A stretch of DNA of 64,000 nucleotides from Gerris lacustris (GCA_951217055.1 OX578277.1:113588514-113652513); one strand, 5' to 3'. Positions 11,565 to 22,317 are shown, counted from the first letter of the stretch. Numbers and translations: made by a program. Notes: generated by a model from the sequence alone, not told the origin.

Positions 11565-12477
11565 ATTTTATCTGGAAATTAATCAGTACCAACCTTTAAT
11601 GATAGAAAAATAGCTACATCTAAAGCGATGTAATTAAATATGTATCAATATAGGTAATGGACCACGTGTGAAATTTTCATTATCTTCAATATTCACCACT
11701 AGATTGTATTCCCATTCGTAAATAATATTGTAAAACAATTACCGTGAGATGGGTGCAAGGTATAGACAGGTGATGTTCACTAAGACTCAACTAATTACCA
11801 TGTAAACAATGTAAAGTAAATGAGTGTGATTACATGCCTCAGCTATATCTCTTGTTTACATGGATAGTACCGCTATAGTAATCAGCTGGGGATACTAAGG
11901 GATCAAGTCTGGACCTAGGAGCTCTGTAGAGAATCCCGTCTCTTAGTAGTGATAATCCCGGTCTAATCAATTTACAGCCCCACTTTGATCCACGTCCCCC
12001 TAATCCCGATAATCCCTCTAAATTGATTCCTCTAAGAAGAGGAATAAAATATGTCTAATATGTAAAATATGTGTAATTTTTTAAATATGTCTTTCATAGT
12101 CTCAAATCCACTAAAATAAAGGCGGAGAAACACGAACAAAAACATGCCAGCTACTTGCACGTGGATATGTTGAATGGCATGCCTGTAGCTAGCAAGCAAG
12201 CAGATAAAAACTTAATAAAAATCCTTGGTATGCCAGTTACTGGCAAATACCATCATTTGGCATGCGAGCTACTTAACCCATTTGACGGCAAGTGTATCTC
12301 CGCCTTTACATTAGTTTACCACCCCTGATAAATTCAACCAATAAAAATACACCAAACTAATGATTCTATCGAGATTTCGTTGGATGTAGATCTTACTCGA
12401 TGTGAATTTAGTCTTAAAACAATTGTTTAGATTCTGTTACCTTTAATATGATAAACTTATTAATCTGGTTCTTGGAG
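11565..12477 (+). repeat. Dispersed repeat family M copy 1 with a highly conserved core
   Basis: Collinear with 26190-26930. Flanking parts are diverged, but 11711-11990 is almost unchanged, including about 170 bp (11753-11919) where I see no difference. TAATCCC occurs at 11953, 12001 and 12010, a possible homeodomain-type cluster. Copy 1 is interrupted by a MITE at 12117. Not coding as far as I can see. Confidence 0.7.
12117..12308. mobile_element. MITE with TAAAGGCGGAGA ends, 192 bp
   Basis: The left end is TAAAGGCGGAGAAACAC. The right end, read inward, is TAAAGGCGGAGATACAC. The corresponding spot in repeat M copy 2 (about 26725-26735) lacks the element. The interior is rich in CATGCCAGCTACT/TAGCTAGC-type short palindromes. 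The target duplication is not clear in the A/T-rich flank. Confidence 0.8.
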
Positions 12478-13274
12478 TTAAGGCAGAAATACACATGCTA
12501 GTTACTCGCTCAAAAACGTACGAGTAGCTCGCAGAGGAGAGCTACTGGCATGTGTATACATAAAATAGCATGCGAGTAAATCGCACGGGGTTTGATTTTT
12601 GTCTTGCCAGTGGCACGAGTCAAGGGGTGGGGGAACTGATAAGGCACGTGTAAACAGGCCTGCCAGCCCAAGGTTGCTAGTAGCTAGCACGAGTCTCCCT
12701 TAGCCCTTCAGTCTTCAGTTGAGTTCCTTCCTTTCGCGGGTATCTGACAACAACTCATCAACTTTCTCCGGAAGCATTCGCAATTGATTCCTTAAATTAA
12801 ACCATTGACGTCCCCGAACCGCATTTCATTTAGTAGGCACTGACTACTGACTCGCTCCATTTACCTAATTCCCTTCTAGCTATCCAATCTTTACCGCCAT
12901 TTTTCAAATGTTTAAAAACACAGTTCTTTGCAAGTAACAACAATCTGGTTAATTTCATTCCGCATCGATACATTCATAATGTACATTGAAACAATTAATA
13001 AAACTATCAAAATTAATTAAATCAAATACAATCATTTCATAATTTATTCCGGCTAAAATAAGGCAAGAAACGATTGCCTGTTTCAAAACTAGAACTGTGA
13101 CTGGGAATATGTATTGTTATGTGCTAGTAGCTCACACAAGACCGATCATCCAGGTGATACTAGCATGCTGTTTCACTGGCAAATGTTCACAGCGTCTGCA
13201 GCATGCCAGCTACTGACGTGCTAGTAACTCACCCCTAGCATGCTTTTTTACTAGCATGTGTATTTCCGCCTTTA
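12478..13274. mobile_element. Longer relative of the TAAAGGCGG MITE, about 0.8 kb
   Basis: Ends read inward are TTAAGGCAGAAATACACATG and TAAAGGCGGAAATACACATG, followed by the same CTAGTxACT motif. It shares ends and the CATGCxAGxTACT interior motif with the 192-bp element 170 bp upstream, so the two are a short and a long form of one family. No transposase is present. Confidence 0.75.
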
Positions 13275-13329
13275 TGTAATAGAAATGTTCTAAAGGTTAG
13301 GCAGGCAATAAAGACTAAATAACGTCTTG

Positions 13330-13775
13330 TATAAGCAACCTAACCTCATGTGTAACTTATCAGAATCTTATCTTGTATTTGGAACCTAATCTCATGTGTA
13401 AACTATCAGAATCATTATATTGTATAAGCAACCCAACCTTATACCTGTGTAAACTATCACAATCATGTATTGTCTTAGCAACCTAACCTTCTGTGTAAAC
13501 TACCAGAATCATTTATTGTATTAGCAACCTTATCTCTCGTGTAAAATACTAGAATCATGTATTATGTTAGCAACCTAACCACATGTTTAAACTATTAGAA
13601 TCATTTATTTTAGCAACCTAACCTTAAAATGTAAACGATCTGACTCATATTTTATATAAGCAACCTTTATATGAAACTTTATATTCAATCTATCAGAATC
13701 ATGTCGTGTATTAGCAAAAAAATACAAATGATTTGTATTTTCAACCTAACCTCATGTGTAATCTATCACAAGTTT
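13330..13775 (+). repeat. Tandem array, unit about 45-50 bp, roughly nine diverged copies
   Basis: Each unit carries AGCAACCTAACC, then GTGTAAACTATCAGAATCAT. Units differ by several substitutions and small indels. The CCTAACC motif appears once per unit, not as a run, so this is not an insect TTAGG telomere tract. Confidence 0.8.
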
Positions 13776-13952
13776 ACAATGTTTATTTATTTACCCTTAT
13801 ATTTAAGTATTACACTTAAGCTGGCTGTAATCTACAGTGTTAATCAATAAATATAAAATGTAAATATTTGACATTTAAATATACACAAATTTTGAGTTTT
13901 CTTTTATTTCCTTGTCTCTAATTTCTATGTATTATATTTTTGGAGGTTTAGA

Positions 13953-14402
13953 TCATTTAGGGTAAATAATTGAAAGAATGTTACATTTCAAAAACGGCTG
14001 TTATTTCGACCTATCGTGGTCATCTTCAAGCCTAAAACGTCAAATAATTGTACTAATAAAATGTATAATAACATATCCATAAATATTAAGAATTAGTTTT
14101 AGTTAATTAGAATTATTATGGTTAGAATTATTTAGCTAACTATTTATTTTGGCGGAAATTTTGATTTTTTTAAAAAAATAAATTAAGGTAAGATTTTTAT
14201 ATTTTATTTGCTAATATTTTACAATAATCACTGTGATTCAAGTTATTTCAGCTTTTTTAACTTAATATTTATGGATATGTTCTATAAATTTCATTAGTAC
14301 AAATTATTTGATGTTTTAGGCCTGAAGATGACCTTGATAGGTCGAAATACATCCGTTTTGGAAATGTAACATTCTTTAAATTATTCACCCTAAATGAACT
14401 AA
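13953..14402. mobile_element. Inverted-repeat element with Penelope-like hairpin motifs
   Basis: Arms of about 145 bp (13953-14095 and 14258-14402) are inverted copies flanking an AT-rich centre. Each arm has a motif of the form CTGAAGA or TTGAAGA, then TGACC, a six-base loop, GGTC and GAAA (14322-14347 plus strand, 14004-14030 minus strand). Comparable motifs are known from the terminal repeats of Penelope-like elements, where hammerhead ribozymes have been described. Assignment to that class is inference. Confidence 0.5.
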
Positions 14403-14477
14403 AATATCGTATTTTGGTTTATTGAGCTGATCGAAGCGAAGCTCTTATACTACACTTTGCATTTGTTTGGATGCATA

Positions 14478-14735
14478 CTCCTCTTGAACGGCTGAACCGA
14501 TCCGCACAAAATTCAGCACGGTCAATGTGACCAACCACAGGAATGTACAAATCTGAAATAGTTCAAATTGGTACACACGGGTACAGGGTACGGGGTTCAA
14601 AAGTTTCCTCCTAAACGGCTGAACCAATCCGCACAATATTCGGCACGGTCATTGTGACCAACCACAGGAAGGTATACATCTGAAATGGTCCATATTGGTA
14701 CACAGGGGTGCAGGGTACAAAAGTTTCCTCCTGAA
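14478..14735 (+). repeat. Two-unit tandem duplication, 127 bp
   Basis: The units at 14480-14606 and 14607-14733 are about 85-90 percent alike. Each has AACGGCTGAACC, ATCCGCACAA and GTGACCAACCACAGGAA. A third unit starts and breaks off at about 14734. The sequence resembles the GTxxGACC-type internal region of other insect repeats. Confidence 0.75.
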
Positions 14736-15058
14736 CATAGAAAAATAGCAAAAAAAAAAAAATCTGTTTAGTAAAAAATTAGAAATATTACTATTTTTGA
14801 TCCGATTTCAGCTGTTTATAAATAAAAATGTTTATATTTTAAGATTAAAATGCACGCTCAGCTCAATATTGCAAGCAGACAACTGCATTGCACACCTAGT
14901 TTTAAAATACATATTTTGGTTTATTCGCCTTTTAACTTTTAATGTTAGTTACACTCTCATTTATAAAATTATGATAAGAAAATAATTAATAGCAGATGAA
15001 CACAATAATGAATATTACGTGTTAGTGGTAAATAAATATTTGTGGTTTTATATTTTAG

Positions 15059-15185
15059 TCGTAGGACAAAATTAAGTGGAAAATATGGATCTGGCAGGCT
15101 GGACAGAGCCACATTACTGGGATTGCTCGCAATATTAAGACAAGCTGCCTCCCAAACTTCAAACATAAATAACTTTTTCATAAAG
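15059..15185 (+). CDS. Candidate host coding exon, 42 codons
   Basis: A pyrimidine-rich tract ending TATTTTAG precedes 15059, and a GTAATC donor-like site follows 15185. Between them is a stop-free frame of 127 nt (first base completing a split codon, then 42 whole codons, ending in phase 0) with balanced base composition in an AT-rich region. The predicted peptide contains SGKYGSGRLDRATLLGLLAI and then a Gln/Ser/Asn-rich end. This looks more like an ordinary globular-protein exon than repeat sequence, and no other copy exists in the window. I do not recognise the protein. The minus strand is also open here (14969-15181), so strand is not certain. It could be a chance frame. Confidence 0.3.
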
Positions 15186-15250
15186 GTAATCTTTTATTTA
15201 CGATACGTCGAGAGAGTTACTCTGAAATATTTTACTTTAAATTGCTCTAG

Positions 15251-15288
<38 letters not shown>

Positions 15289-15727
15289 TCGCTTGTCCCA
15301 CTTATCATGATAAGTGTAGGACTGGGCTTTACAATTGGATCTTGCTTTCTATTGTAGAGCACTAGTGTGGACTAGTTTCTTACAATGCCACGTTTCCTTC
15401 ACACTAGGTCTAATCTCTCTGAAGCGAATAAATCCTTTTTCCAGTGTTGCACTAGTGCAGGCTTGGATTTTTTCACTAGTGACATTGACACTTGTCAGGT
15501 GTTTAGATTTAACAATAGGTTGTCTAGGCTTTGCTCGTCGGTATCCAGTCTGCTATCTACTCACAATGAAATGTGGCCATTCTAACACTAGCGCGTCTTC
15601 TTCACTTTATCTTGTATTTCTTCCCTCTACTTAAACACATTGAAAAAAAAAAAAAAAAACTATAAATAAGTCGAGTGAACCCAGCTAGGAAAACTACTCC
15701 AGTTAATTAAAAACTTTACATATTTTT
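15186..15727. other. No gene supported; long poly-A run
   Basis: Contains an A run of about 30 at 15256-15285 and another at 15643-15659. Plus-strand frames at 15335-15634 overlap each other in two frames and show no recognisable motif. The CACTAGTG motif recurs several times (15359-15480). Confidence 0.35.
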
Positions 15728-15890
15728 AGGGTCCGTAGGCGAAACCAAGGACCCTTATATTTTCCTGCGCGTGTCTGTCCGTCCGTCCTGTCGCCTGCTC
15801 TCACGGCTACACCTTTTGTCCGATCACTTTGAAATTTGGCATGTATGTGTCTTGAACCTACCCACATATTTAAAAAATAAAAAAACTACC
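15728..15890 (+). repeat. Family C repeat, left-end fragment
   Basis: Starts AGGGTCCGTAGGCGAAACCA and matches the left 130-150 bp of the complete family C element at 62767-63421. The right part is absent and is replaced by the GTTGGTAAC-rich cluster. Confidence 0.7.
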
Positions 15891-17460
15891 AACATTTTGT
15901 TGGTAACAAATGTTACTAACAAAATATTATTTTGAGTTTGTATTTGTTATTAACATTTTGCCACATCTCCATGCTCGCTTGGTCAATTGGCTGCGAAATG
16001 ACGAGTAGTGAGGAATAACGGCATGCTGGGAGGGGAATGTTATTATCATCCGAGAAAAGTAGTAGTAAAAAGTGTTGCTAATGGCCCCCACACTCGACAG
16101 AATCAAATCTACGGAGCCAAATCCAAATGAGCCATTTTGGAATCGCCCTAAAGCCACGTTAAGGTCAGACCAGGCCACGTCCGAGGACATGCTGGAAACC
16201 CTGCCTGGCTCGCCGAGCCTCATTGGTCTATCTGAGTTTCCCCACACATGGTGAGTTTTGGAGTGGCACGGGGCCGTTTGGCCTAGTGGATTTTTTACCA
16301 ACATTTGTTATCCACTTGTAGTGGATTACAAAAATCTTGTTGATAACATTTTGTTGATAAAAATTGTTTAGGCTTCCTAGCAAATTTCACATAGGTTTGT
16401 TTATTTATCTTTTTATTTTGATTTTTATGAGATGTTTTCTGTTGTTTTATTATTTATAAATTAGGTCTGGGAGATAAGTGTTTTTAAGTTTCAAAGTCCA
16501 TTTCTATTTTTTATATCTATCTGCATATCTATATCTTTAACAATTTAGCTAAACTTTCCTTATCTTTCCCTCTCTTATCTTGCTATTCACTACTCACTCC
16601 ACCTTTTGACTAATGTTACCTCTTAGTGTGTGTTCTGTGTCAACTCAAGCCTGACCTTTAACGGCTTGGGTTTATCACCTTCAGCAGCTTTATCTGTATC
16701 ACCACCAACTGTGCAGTTATAAATAACCTCACCATCACCATCAAGTGTTCTGGCTAAATTTCTCACAAGTTCAGTGCATCCACCTGACTACCATTAGCTG
16801 CGCTGCTAGCTTGGTGTGGCAGCATCTTTCAACACCCAATCACCAGAACAGTTTATCATTCATATCATCATCCATCATCCTCATCAATAACCATCACTTC
16901 AACACATCTAACTTCTATCACCGTATTTATATACATATCTATTACTTATATCAAATAACTATCTATATTCTTTGGTAATATTTTATCTATTAAAATCAGA
17001 TTACTTTTATTTTGCTTCTTTTTTTCTTTATAGTTAACCCTTACAGTCCAGTTAACCCTTCTTTATTCACCTTTATAATAATAATAATAATAATAATAAT
17101 TCTTTATTTGTTTATAAAACTAAAGGTTTTATACAAATGAGTTGCTTTTTCGTAGTATACATAATCACTAGAGCAACAACGTAACATTAATTACAAGTGA
17201 CATAAATATTATTCACCTTTATATCTACACCCGTAGGAGAAAGATCGGGTTATAATTTTGTAGCCCCCTTGCTCCTACAAAAATTGTTGGTAACAAATTC
17301 AGAAGATTTTCCAAAATGTTATTAACAATTGTTATCAAATCATATCAAAAGGTCTTGTGTAAACCCGGGTTTTTCAGTTTGTTATGAACATTTCTTATCA
17401 ACATGGTTACTAACAAAATTGTTGGTAACATTTGTTACAAACTCTGGTGTAACCCCGGCT
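15891..17460. repeat. Cluster of GTTGGTAAC/GTTACCAAC inverted motifs around unrelated sequence
   Basis: Motifs of the type ACCAACATTTTGTTGGTAAC and their complements lie at 15893-15960, 16297-16380, 17280-17340 and 17385-17445. This suggests two MITE-like units with inverted ends, the second pair bordered by GTGTAAACCCGGG/GTGTAACCCCGG. Between them, 16072-16260 is markedly less AT-rich and open on both strands (minus 15927-16304, 125 codons; plus 16072-16254, 60 codons). Neither frame is recognisable. 16400-17060 holds CA/TC-rich sequence without a gene. Confidence 0.45.
17078..17208 (-). mobile_element. 131-bp 5'-truncated LINE insertion with 15-bp target duplication
   Basis: The insertion is flanked by perfect direct repeats TTATTCACCTTTATA (17063-17077 and 17209-17223). 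Read on the minus strand it ends in an (ATT)n tail preceded by ATAAACAAATAAAGA, matching the 3' end of the LINE at 799-1375. It consists only of 3' UTR. The intact duplication indicates a relatively young insertion. Confidence 0.85.
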
Positions 17461-17462
17461 TT

Positions 17463-18415
17463 AGGTTTAAGGAAATTACTGTAGAATTAATTCATTAAAC
17501 AATTATTTGGCATTATTAAACTAGGTAAAGGAAAAATCAATTACGATGGATACAGAGTGAAGGAATGAAACTTTTCCATCAAGTTTCAGAGGCCCCTTAA
17601 TAAAGACAAGTTATTACCGCAGAGTAGAGAAGTGACGGCCGTAGCAATTAGTCGAGTTTTCTAACTGGCAAAACTTATTTATTTATAATAAATAAGTTCT
17701 TTAAACAAGTAATGAGTTCGGTGATACTAGTAATTATAAAGGGGGAGTTGATCCAGTTTGAGGTTATTAAAATAATGACTCTGGTTTGGTTCGTTAGCTT
17801 AAAACTGAACAAGTACAAAGCACTGATCAGTTAGTTTAAAAATCCAGTTAGTTTAGTAGCAAGGAGAGCCAGAGCTTCACAGAGACAAGCCCGAGGTAGA
17901 GGAGTCGTTCGTAATTGGTCCAATTTTAGCAGATAATTATGCTGACAGAGATGTCGAGTTTGCAGGCAAGAGATCTGAACTGCAAAGTTTTAATCCTCTT
18001 CTGGGAAAAGTTTGTCACTCTATTGGCTGCAATTCCCCTCTGAATATTATCCAAGAATATATAATACGACAGAAGCAAACTAAATAATTAGTATTTCCTT
18101 TAACATCTAAACTTAGAATTTTAGGAGAAAAGATTAAAAATACATCTTCTAATGATAAGACATATTTCTAGCGATAACAGATAACAATTACTACGTTCAC
18201 ACATTGTTTTAGAAATGATTGACACAAGGTTTTGATAATGATCCGCTAATCCACTCCACCAAAAATAAGTGATCGGATCAGGAGATCGTATTCATAACGC
18301 TCATATGAACAGGTCTAGGAGGGGATCGAGATATCAGGTTATTTTACTCTTACCCACTTTTTTAGTTGTTTGTTATCGTAAGTTTCCGTTTCTTTTTTAA
18401 AACTGCAAAAACGTT
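17463..18415 (-). repeat. Inverted copy of dispersed repeat X
   Basis: The reverse complement of 7880-8840, collinear over about 950 bp. No gene is seen. Together with 19440-19840 it mirrors the order Y-X seen at 4905-8845. Confidence 0.8.
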
Positions 18416-18819
18416 TTTCAACAAAAGTTAATACTATACACATAAAGAACTGTTAAATACGTTTAATAACTTGTAAATAAAATGTAACATTCGTGGGCAT
18501 ATTAGTTAACATTAAAGAAGGTTTCACTCGTGACGTCATCGTTATGAGATATCCAAAACCAATCACCTGTATTTTTTATTGTGTGAACGCGTGTATCGTT
18601 ATAAAAACTAATCAGATCCGAAACGCTTTCATAAAGATATGTGAACTTAATAAATGTTTTATCATTTACACAATATAATATATAGTCTATATATTATATA
18701 GACATGAAGAGATTAATAGTAGTTAATGATAGATATAATTGGTCTATCTGAGTATTGGTCTGCTATAGATTGGAGTGATTTTTTCTTGGAGAACGAAGTT
18801 GCTTATGGCACGTTAATGT
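18416..18819. other. No gene seen
   Basis: AT-rich. An 18670-18705 TA-rich palindrome (ATATATAGTCTATATATTAT) is the only structure noticed. Confidence 0.4.
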
Positions 18820-19330
18820 CTGTAGCCCGGGAGTGAATCCGATAAAAACTACCGTCACAAAGCCTACTGTTACGAAACTAACAAAACGTCATGAAATCGA
18901 CCGATGGCGATAACTTGAGTAAATGATGACTGATTTAGTTGAAATTATGTACACATGTTCATTTTACCAATTCCTAGGACGAGTTCATTGGACAACGTTA
19001 TGTGCCTAACGTTCGGGCGCAACGCTCGCGTAAACGTAAGCTTCAAATGTAAAATTGGAATTTTAGGACGGGAAAAAATTCCAACTTCATCTATCAAATG
19101 AAACAAACAACTTTTATTTTTTAGTAAAACTAACACCGACACCGAAGTGTTAAAGATCTTGAAATTTAATAAAGTGGACCTAAACGTTTAATAGAAAAAA
19201 ACAACGTTTTTACCGATATCTTACGTTCTAACGTATAACAATTTTAATAAAACTCCATAAACATTGCCTTAACTCTGCTAAGTACAAATAGTAGTTCGTT
19301 ACTTTTAATTTTGTCTCTTTTCTAACTCCA
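18820..19330 (+). repeat. Family E copy without intact ends
   Basis: Collinear with 57480-57850, including the CGATAACTT...GTTGGACA, CGCAACGCTCGCGTAAA and TTTTTACCGATATC blocks. The terminal ATTGAAGCGAGCGTA repeats are not present. Confidence 0.65.
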
Positions 19331-19439
19331 CCATGTAAAGTAAGTTAGCATCGTATACTTAGCAGTGTGATTTTATAATTTATATTTAATGAAAAGCGTG
19401 AGGAACTTCGTTCCTAGTAGGTGTCCCGCGACACCAAAC

Positions 19440-19840
19440 TTTTTTTTTTTTTTTTTTTTTAAATATTACTCTTGAGCGATTAAATTATGATAATTGATAT
19501 TAAGGATATCATGCAATTCTATTGAATCCGGTTTCTTGGTTTTCGTAGGATTTTTAACTCTTTGATGTCGGATTCTATTCATATTATCATTTATATGGAA
19601 CATCCTTCTTAACATTAAAGTAAAAATGATGTTCAGACTGTAGAACGAATTTGGTTATTTTCACTTGAGTGATTTCAGAAGGATTTAGTGAAACAGAAAT
19701 AACCAAAATGATTCCTTTCAACGACAAATATCAAAATTAAATGATATTTCTTTTATTTAAGTTTCATGTATTTTATTATTAATCAAAATAAAGCTATTAA
19801 TCGGTCATTGAATAATATCATAGTTTATTTATTTATACAT
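19440..19840 (-). repeat. Inverted copy of dispersed repeat Y
   Basis: The reverse complement of 4905-5300 over its length, preceded by a T run (19440-19460). Contains the ATTTGGTTATTTTCACTTGA and GAAACAGAAATAACCAAAAT blocks, which are inverted relative to each other. Confidence 0.75.
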
Positions 19841-19844
19841 TATA

Positions 19845-20190
19845 TTTATGACTAGAGAGGTTGGTGGAAAGTAACACAACAATATTGTCACCACATTTTC
19901 ATATTAAAACTCACAAAACACGTTTCCACTTATACATCATCTTCAGTGTGCGTTTTAACTTAGTAAGAGTGAATTCTGTACTAAGCTAACTATTTTACAA
20001 ATTTTCAACTTATAAATTTTCCTATTTTTTGGCATGAGTGTAGAAGTTCATGAACCCAAAAAATAGGAAAATTGGTCTATTTAAATACTTAAAAATTTAA
20101 ATAGCTATACAAGGCACAAATATAGCAGCTTTTAATGAAATATTTAATGTCTTAACAACTCTACTTTAATAAAACTAACAAAATATTACA
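19845..20190 (-). repeat. Fragment with Penelope-like hairpin motif
   Basis: The minus strand has CTGAAGATGATGTATAAGTG followed by GAAAC (19922-19946), the same layout as the motifs at 14322 and 20616. An inverted CCTATTTTTTGG/CCAAAAAATAGG pair lies at 20020-20062. No coding part of such an element is present. Confidence 0.4.
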
Positions 20191-20191
20191 T

Positions 20192-21152
20192 TACGCGTCG
20201 AGTGCGGAAAGAAGCATTTTGTATGCGAGTGTGGAGTTTGCACCCGAGCGACAGCGAGGGTAGTAAAACCACACGAGCAATGCAAAATGCAGTTTTCGCA
20301 CGAGTTGCGTACCGTACTTTATCTACGATTGTTAGATTTATATAATAAATACAGAAAAAATAAACTTCCTGTTTGAAAGTTCGTATTTCTCTTTTGATAA
20401 AGATGACATTAATTCATTAGTTGTATTTGTGCCGAATTAATTATTTTGGGAGGCGTATTATTCTCCTCATATTCGTTATAATCACTTAAATCACGCATTG
20501 ATTTTCACGAAAAGCTCGATATAAACAGTTACTTTTATTATATAATATGTAGTTATGATGGACGGTGAGGTGTAAGAAGATACTAAACTCAGAAGTTATT
20601 TCATTAGTGAAGAGAAGTTTCGACTCATAGAAGAGTCATCTTCAGTCAATTTATTCTTAAAAAATCATCAATACATTAATTAGAATAATTCATTTCTTGG
20701 AATTCATAAACCAGAGAATATTACACTTTAAACAGGTTCCTCTATCTATTTGATTATTCCATGCAATTTGTATAATAGTAGAGTATATTAAACTTAATTA
20801 CTTACAATATTGGTGATATCATTAAAATCTTACATCTGCCTCCGTAGGAGGGCTTTCTAGTTTCATATTGAATTTTTAATTTTAAACAGTTATTAATAAA
20901 AATTTAATCACATAATAGACAGTTACTTTTATTTAACAAACATTAAATTAGTTTTGTTAAATGTAAACAACCTCGTTAATCGTGCGTAAAGGTGAAGAAA
21001 TCTTCTTCTTTACTGCGCTAGGGCGGAAAAGAAGAGGAATTCTTCAGAATTATGAGACACATATGCGCAATGAATACAAGTACGTAAAGAATCACTTTCT
21101 GCGCATCTAAACAGAGATACAATGTTTATATTTCGTAACAATCGTAGATAAA
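20192..21152 (+). repeat. Dispersed repeat family N, copy 1
   Basis: Collinear with 55240-55812. It contains a first block with GCGTCGAGTGCGGAAAG and CACACGAGCAATGCAAAATG. It then has a part bounded by inverted TTTATCTACGATTG (about 20320) and CAATCGTAGATAAA (ends about 21152). Copy 1 is longer than copy 2 because it carries the insertion at 20540-20918. Confidence 0.7.
20540..20918 (-). mobile_element. 379-bp retroelement-like insertion with 15-bp target duplication
   Basis: Flanked by perfect direct repeats ACAGTTACTTTTATT (20525-20539 and 20919-20933). The equivalent site in repeat N copy 2 (about 55575) has a single version. On the minus strand it carries CTGAAGA, a GACTC/GAGTC hairpin and GAAAC (20616-20645), the motif described for Penelope-like element ends. 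No protein is encoded. Confidence 0.7.
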
Positions 21153-21373
21153 AAATATAAAAAGTCACTTGTGGATGATTGAGACATCAGAATGATTTCC
21201 TTGTCTCTTTTAATTTAAAAATTAATATGAAAAGAAAATTAAATGAAGTTGATAGTTTCTTGTTTGTGAAATTTGACTAATCTAACAAAATACCTGTATT
21301 CAAACTAATTACTAATACAAGAATCAAAGTGTAAAGTAAATAATTATCTATTATGTGAATACATTTTCACAAT

Positions 21374-21380
21374 AAAGATT

Positions 21381-21431
<51 letters not shown>
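21374..21431 (+). repeat. (TAA)n tract after AATAAAG, likely LINE 3' tail
   Basis: About 17 TAA units preceded by CACAATAAAGATTG. The layout (AATAAAG then trinucleotide tail) fits the 3' end of an I-like LINE on the plus strand. No body of the element is recognised upstream, so a plain microsatellite remains possible. Confidence 0.45.
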
Positions 21432-21799
21432 GGATTCCAAGTCGGGTTGTACCAAGGGTCTCCTTTCAAGCCACTTCTATTACGTTAGTATCTACATAAT
21501 TATCTGTTATTATCTCTCTAGTTATTTAAAATTTAAATAACAACTTCTATGTTGGATTCTCTGTTTCATTGTGGATTTGGATAATGTTTCTCTTGTGAAG
21601 CACCTGGTTGCTTCGTTATTGTGGATCGATACATTTCCTTGTTTCCTTCCCATTGTTTTTCTGTTTCTTTTGATGACAAAAATAACCCTGCTTTGACTCG
21701 GTGTTTTAATGAGAAAATTTTCCCGAGTCACTTTGTACTTCAGGCAATCCTGTCAAAAGTATGCAGGAACGTTTAAAAATAAAATGGTTGGCTTGAAGT

Positions 21800-22005
21800 C
21801 TCAAGTAAAAAGGGTTTCGTTTGTATTGTGAACATGAAAGTAGTTAGAATAAAGGGGGGGGGGGGGGGGGGGAGACGGAACATTTTGATTTTCTTTTGAC
21901 AAAATGACGTGGTAAATTAAACTAGTTACACAAATGTTTTATATTTTTGTAATCTACTCTTTAATACCTTTTGTTTCACACCCTAATCAAAATTTTAATT
22001 TTTTT
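21800..22005 (+). repeat. Dispersed repeat family I, copy with poly-G
   Basis: Contains TTTGTATTGTGAACAT, a poly-G run (about 21855-21872), then GACAAAATGxCxTGG and an ACAAxTGTT block. Matches 31000-31030 plus 32761-32830, and 37030-37080 plus 37879-37990. Confidence 0.65.
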
Positions 22006-22273
22006 ATCTCCAGTAGGGGGAAAAAGTTATGATTTTGAATTAGTTTAGGCAGTGTTTCCCAAAGTGTGGTACGCGTACCCCTGGGGGTACGGGAAGAGTT
22101 TGGTGGGGGTACGCGATGCACCGGGCTTTGACTTGACTGTGCAGTCAATTTTATCCTGAGAAGGATAAAATTGTTTATGTTGACAGTTCATCATATGTTC
22201 AGGCAACAGTTCATCATAATTTGGTTTCCTGTTAATTTTGTTCTTAAATTGGATATTTGTTCTCGTTTATGTA

Positions 22274-22317
<44 letters not shown>

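Noticed and set aside
13330..13775. Telomere-like CCTAACC words
   Set aside because: The word appears once per ~47-bp unit, not as a continuous TTAGG/CCTAA run.
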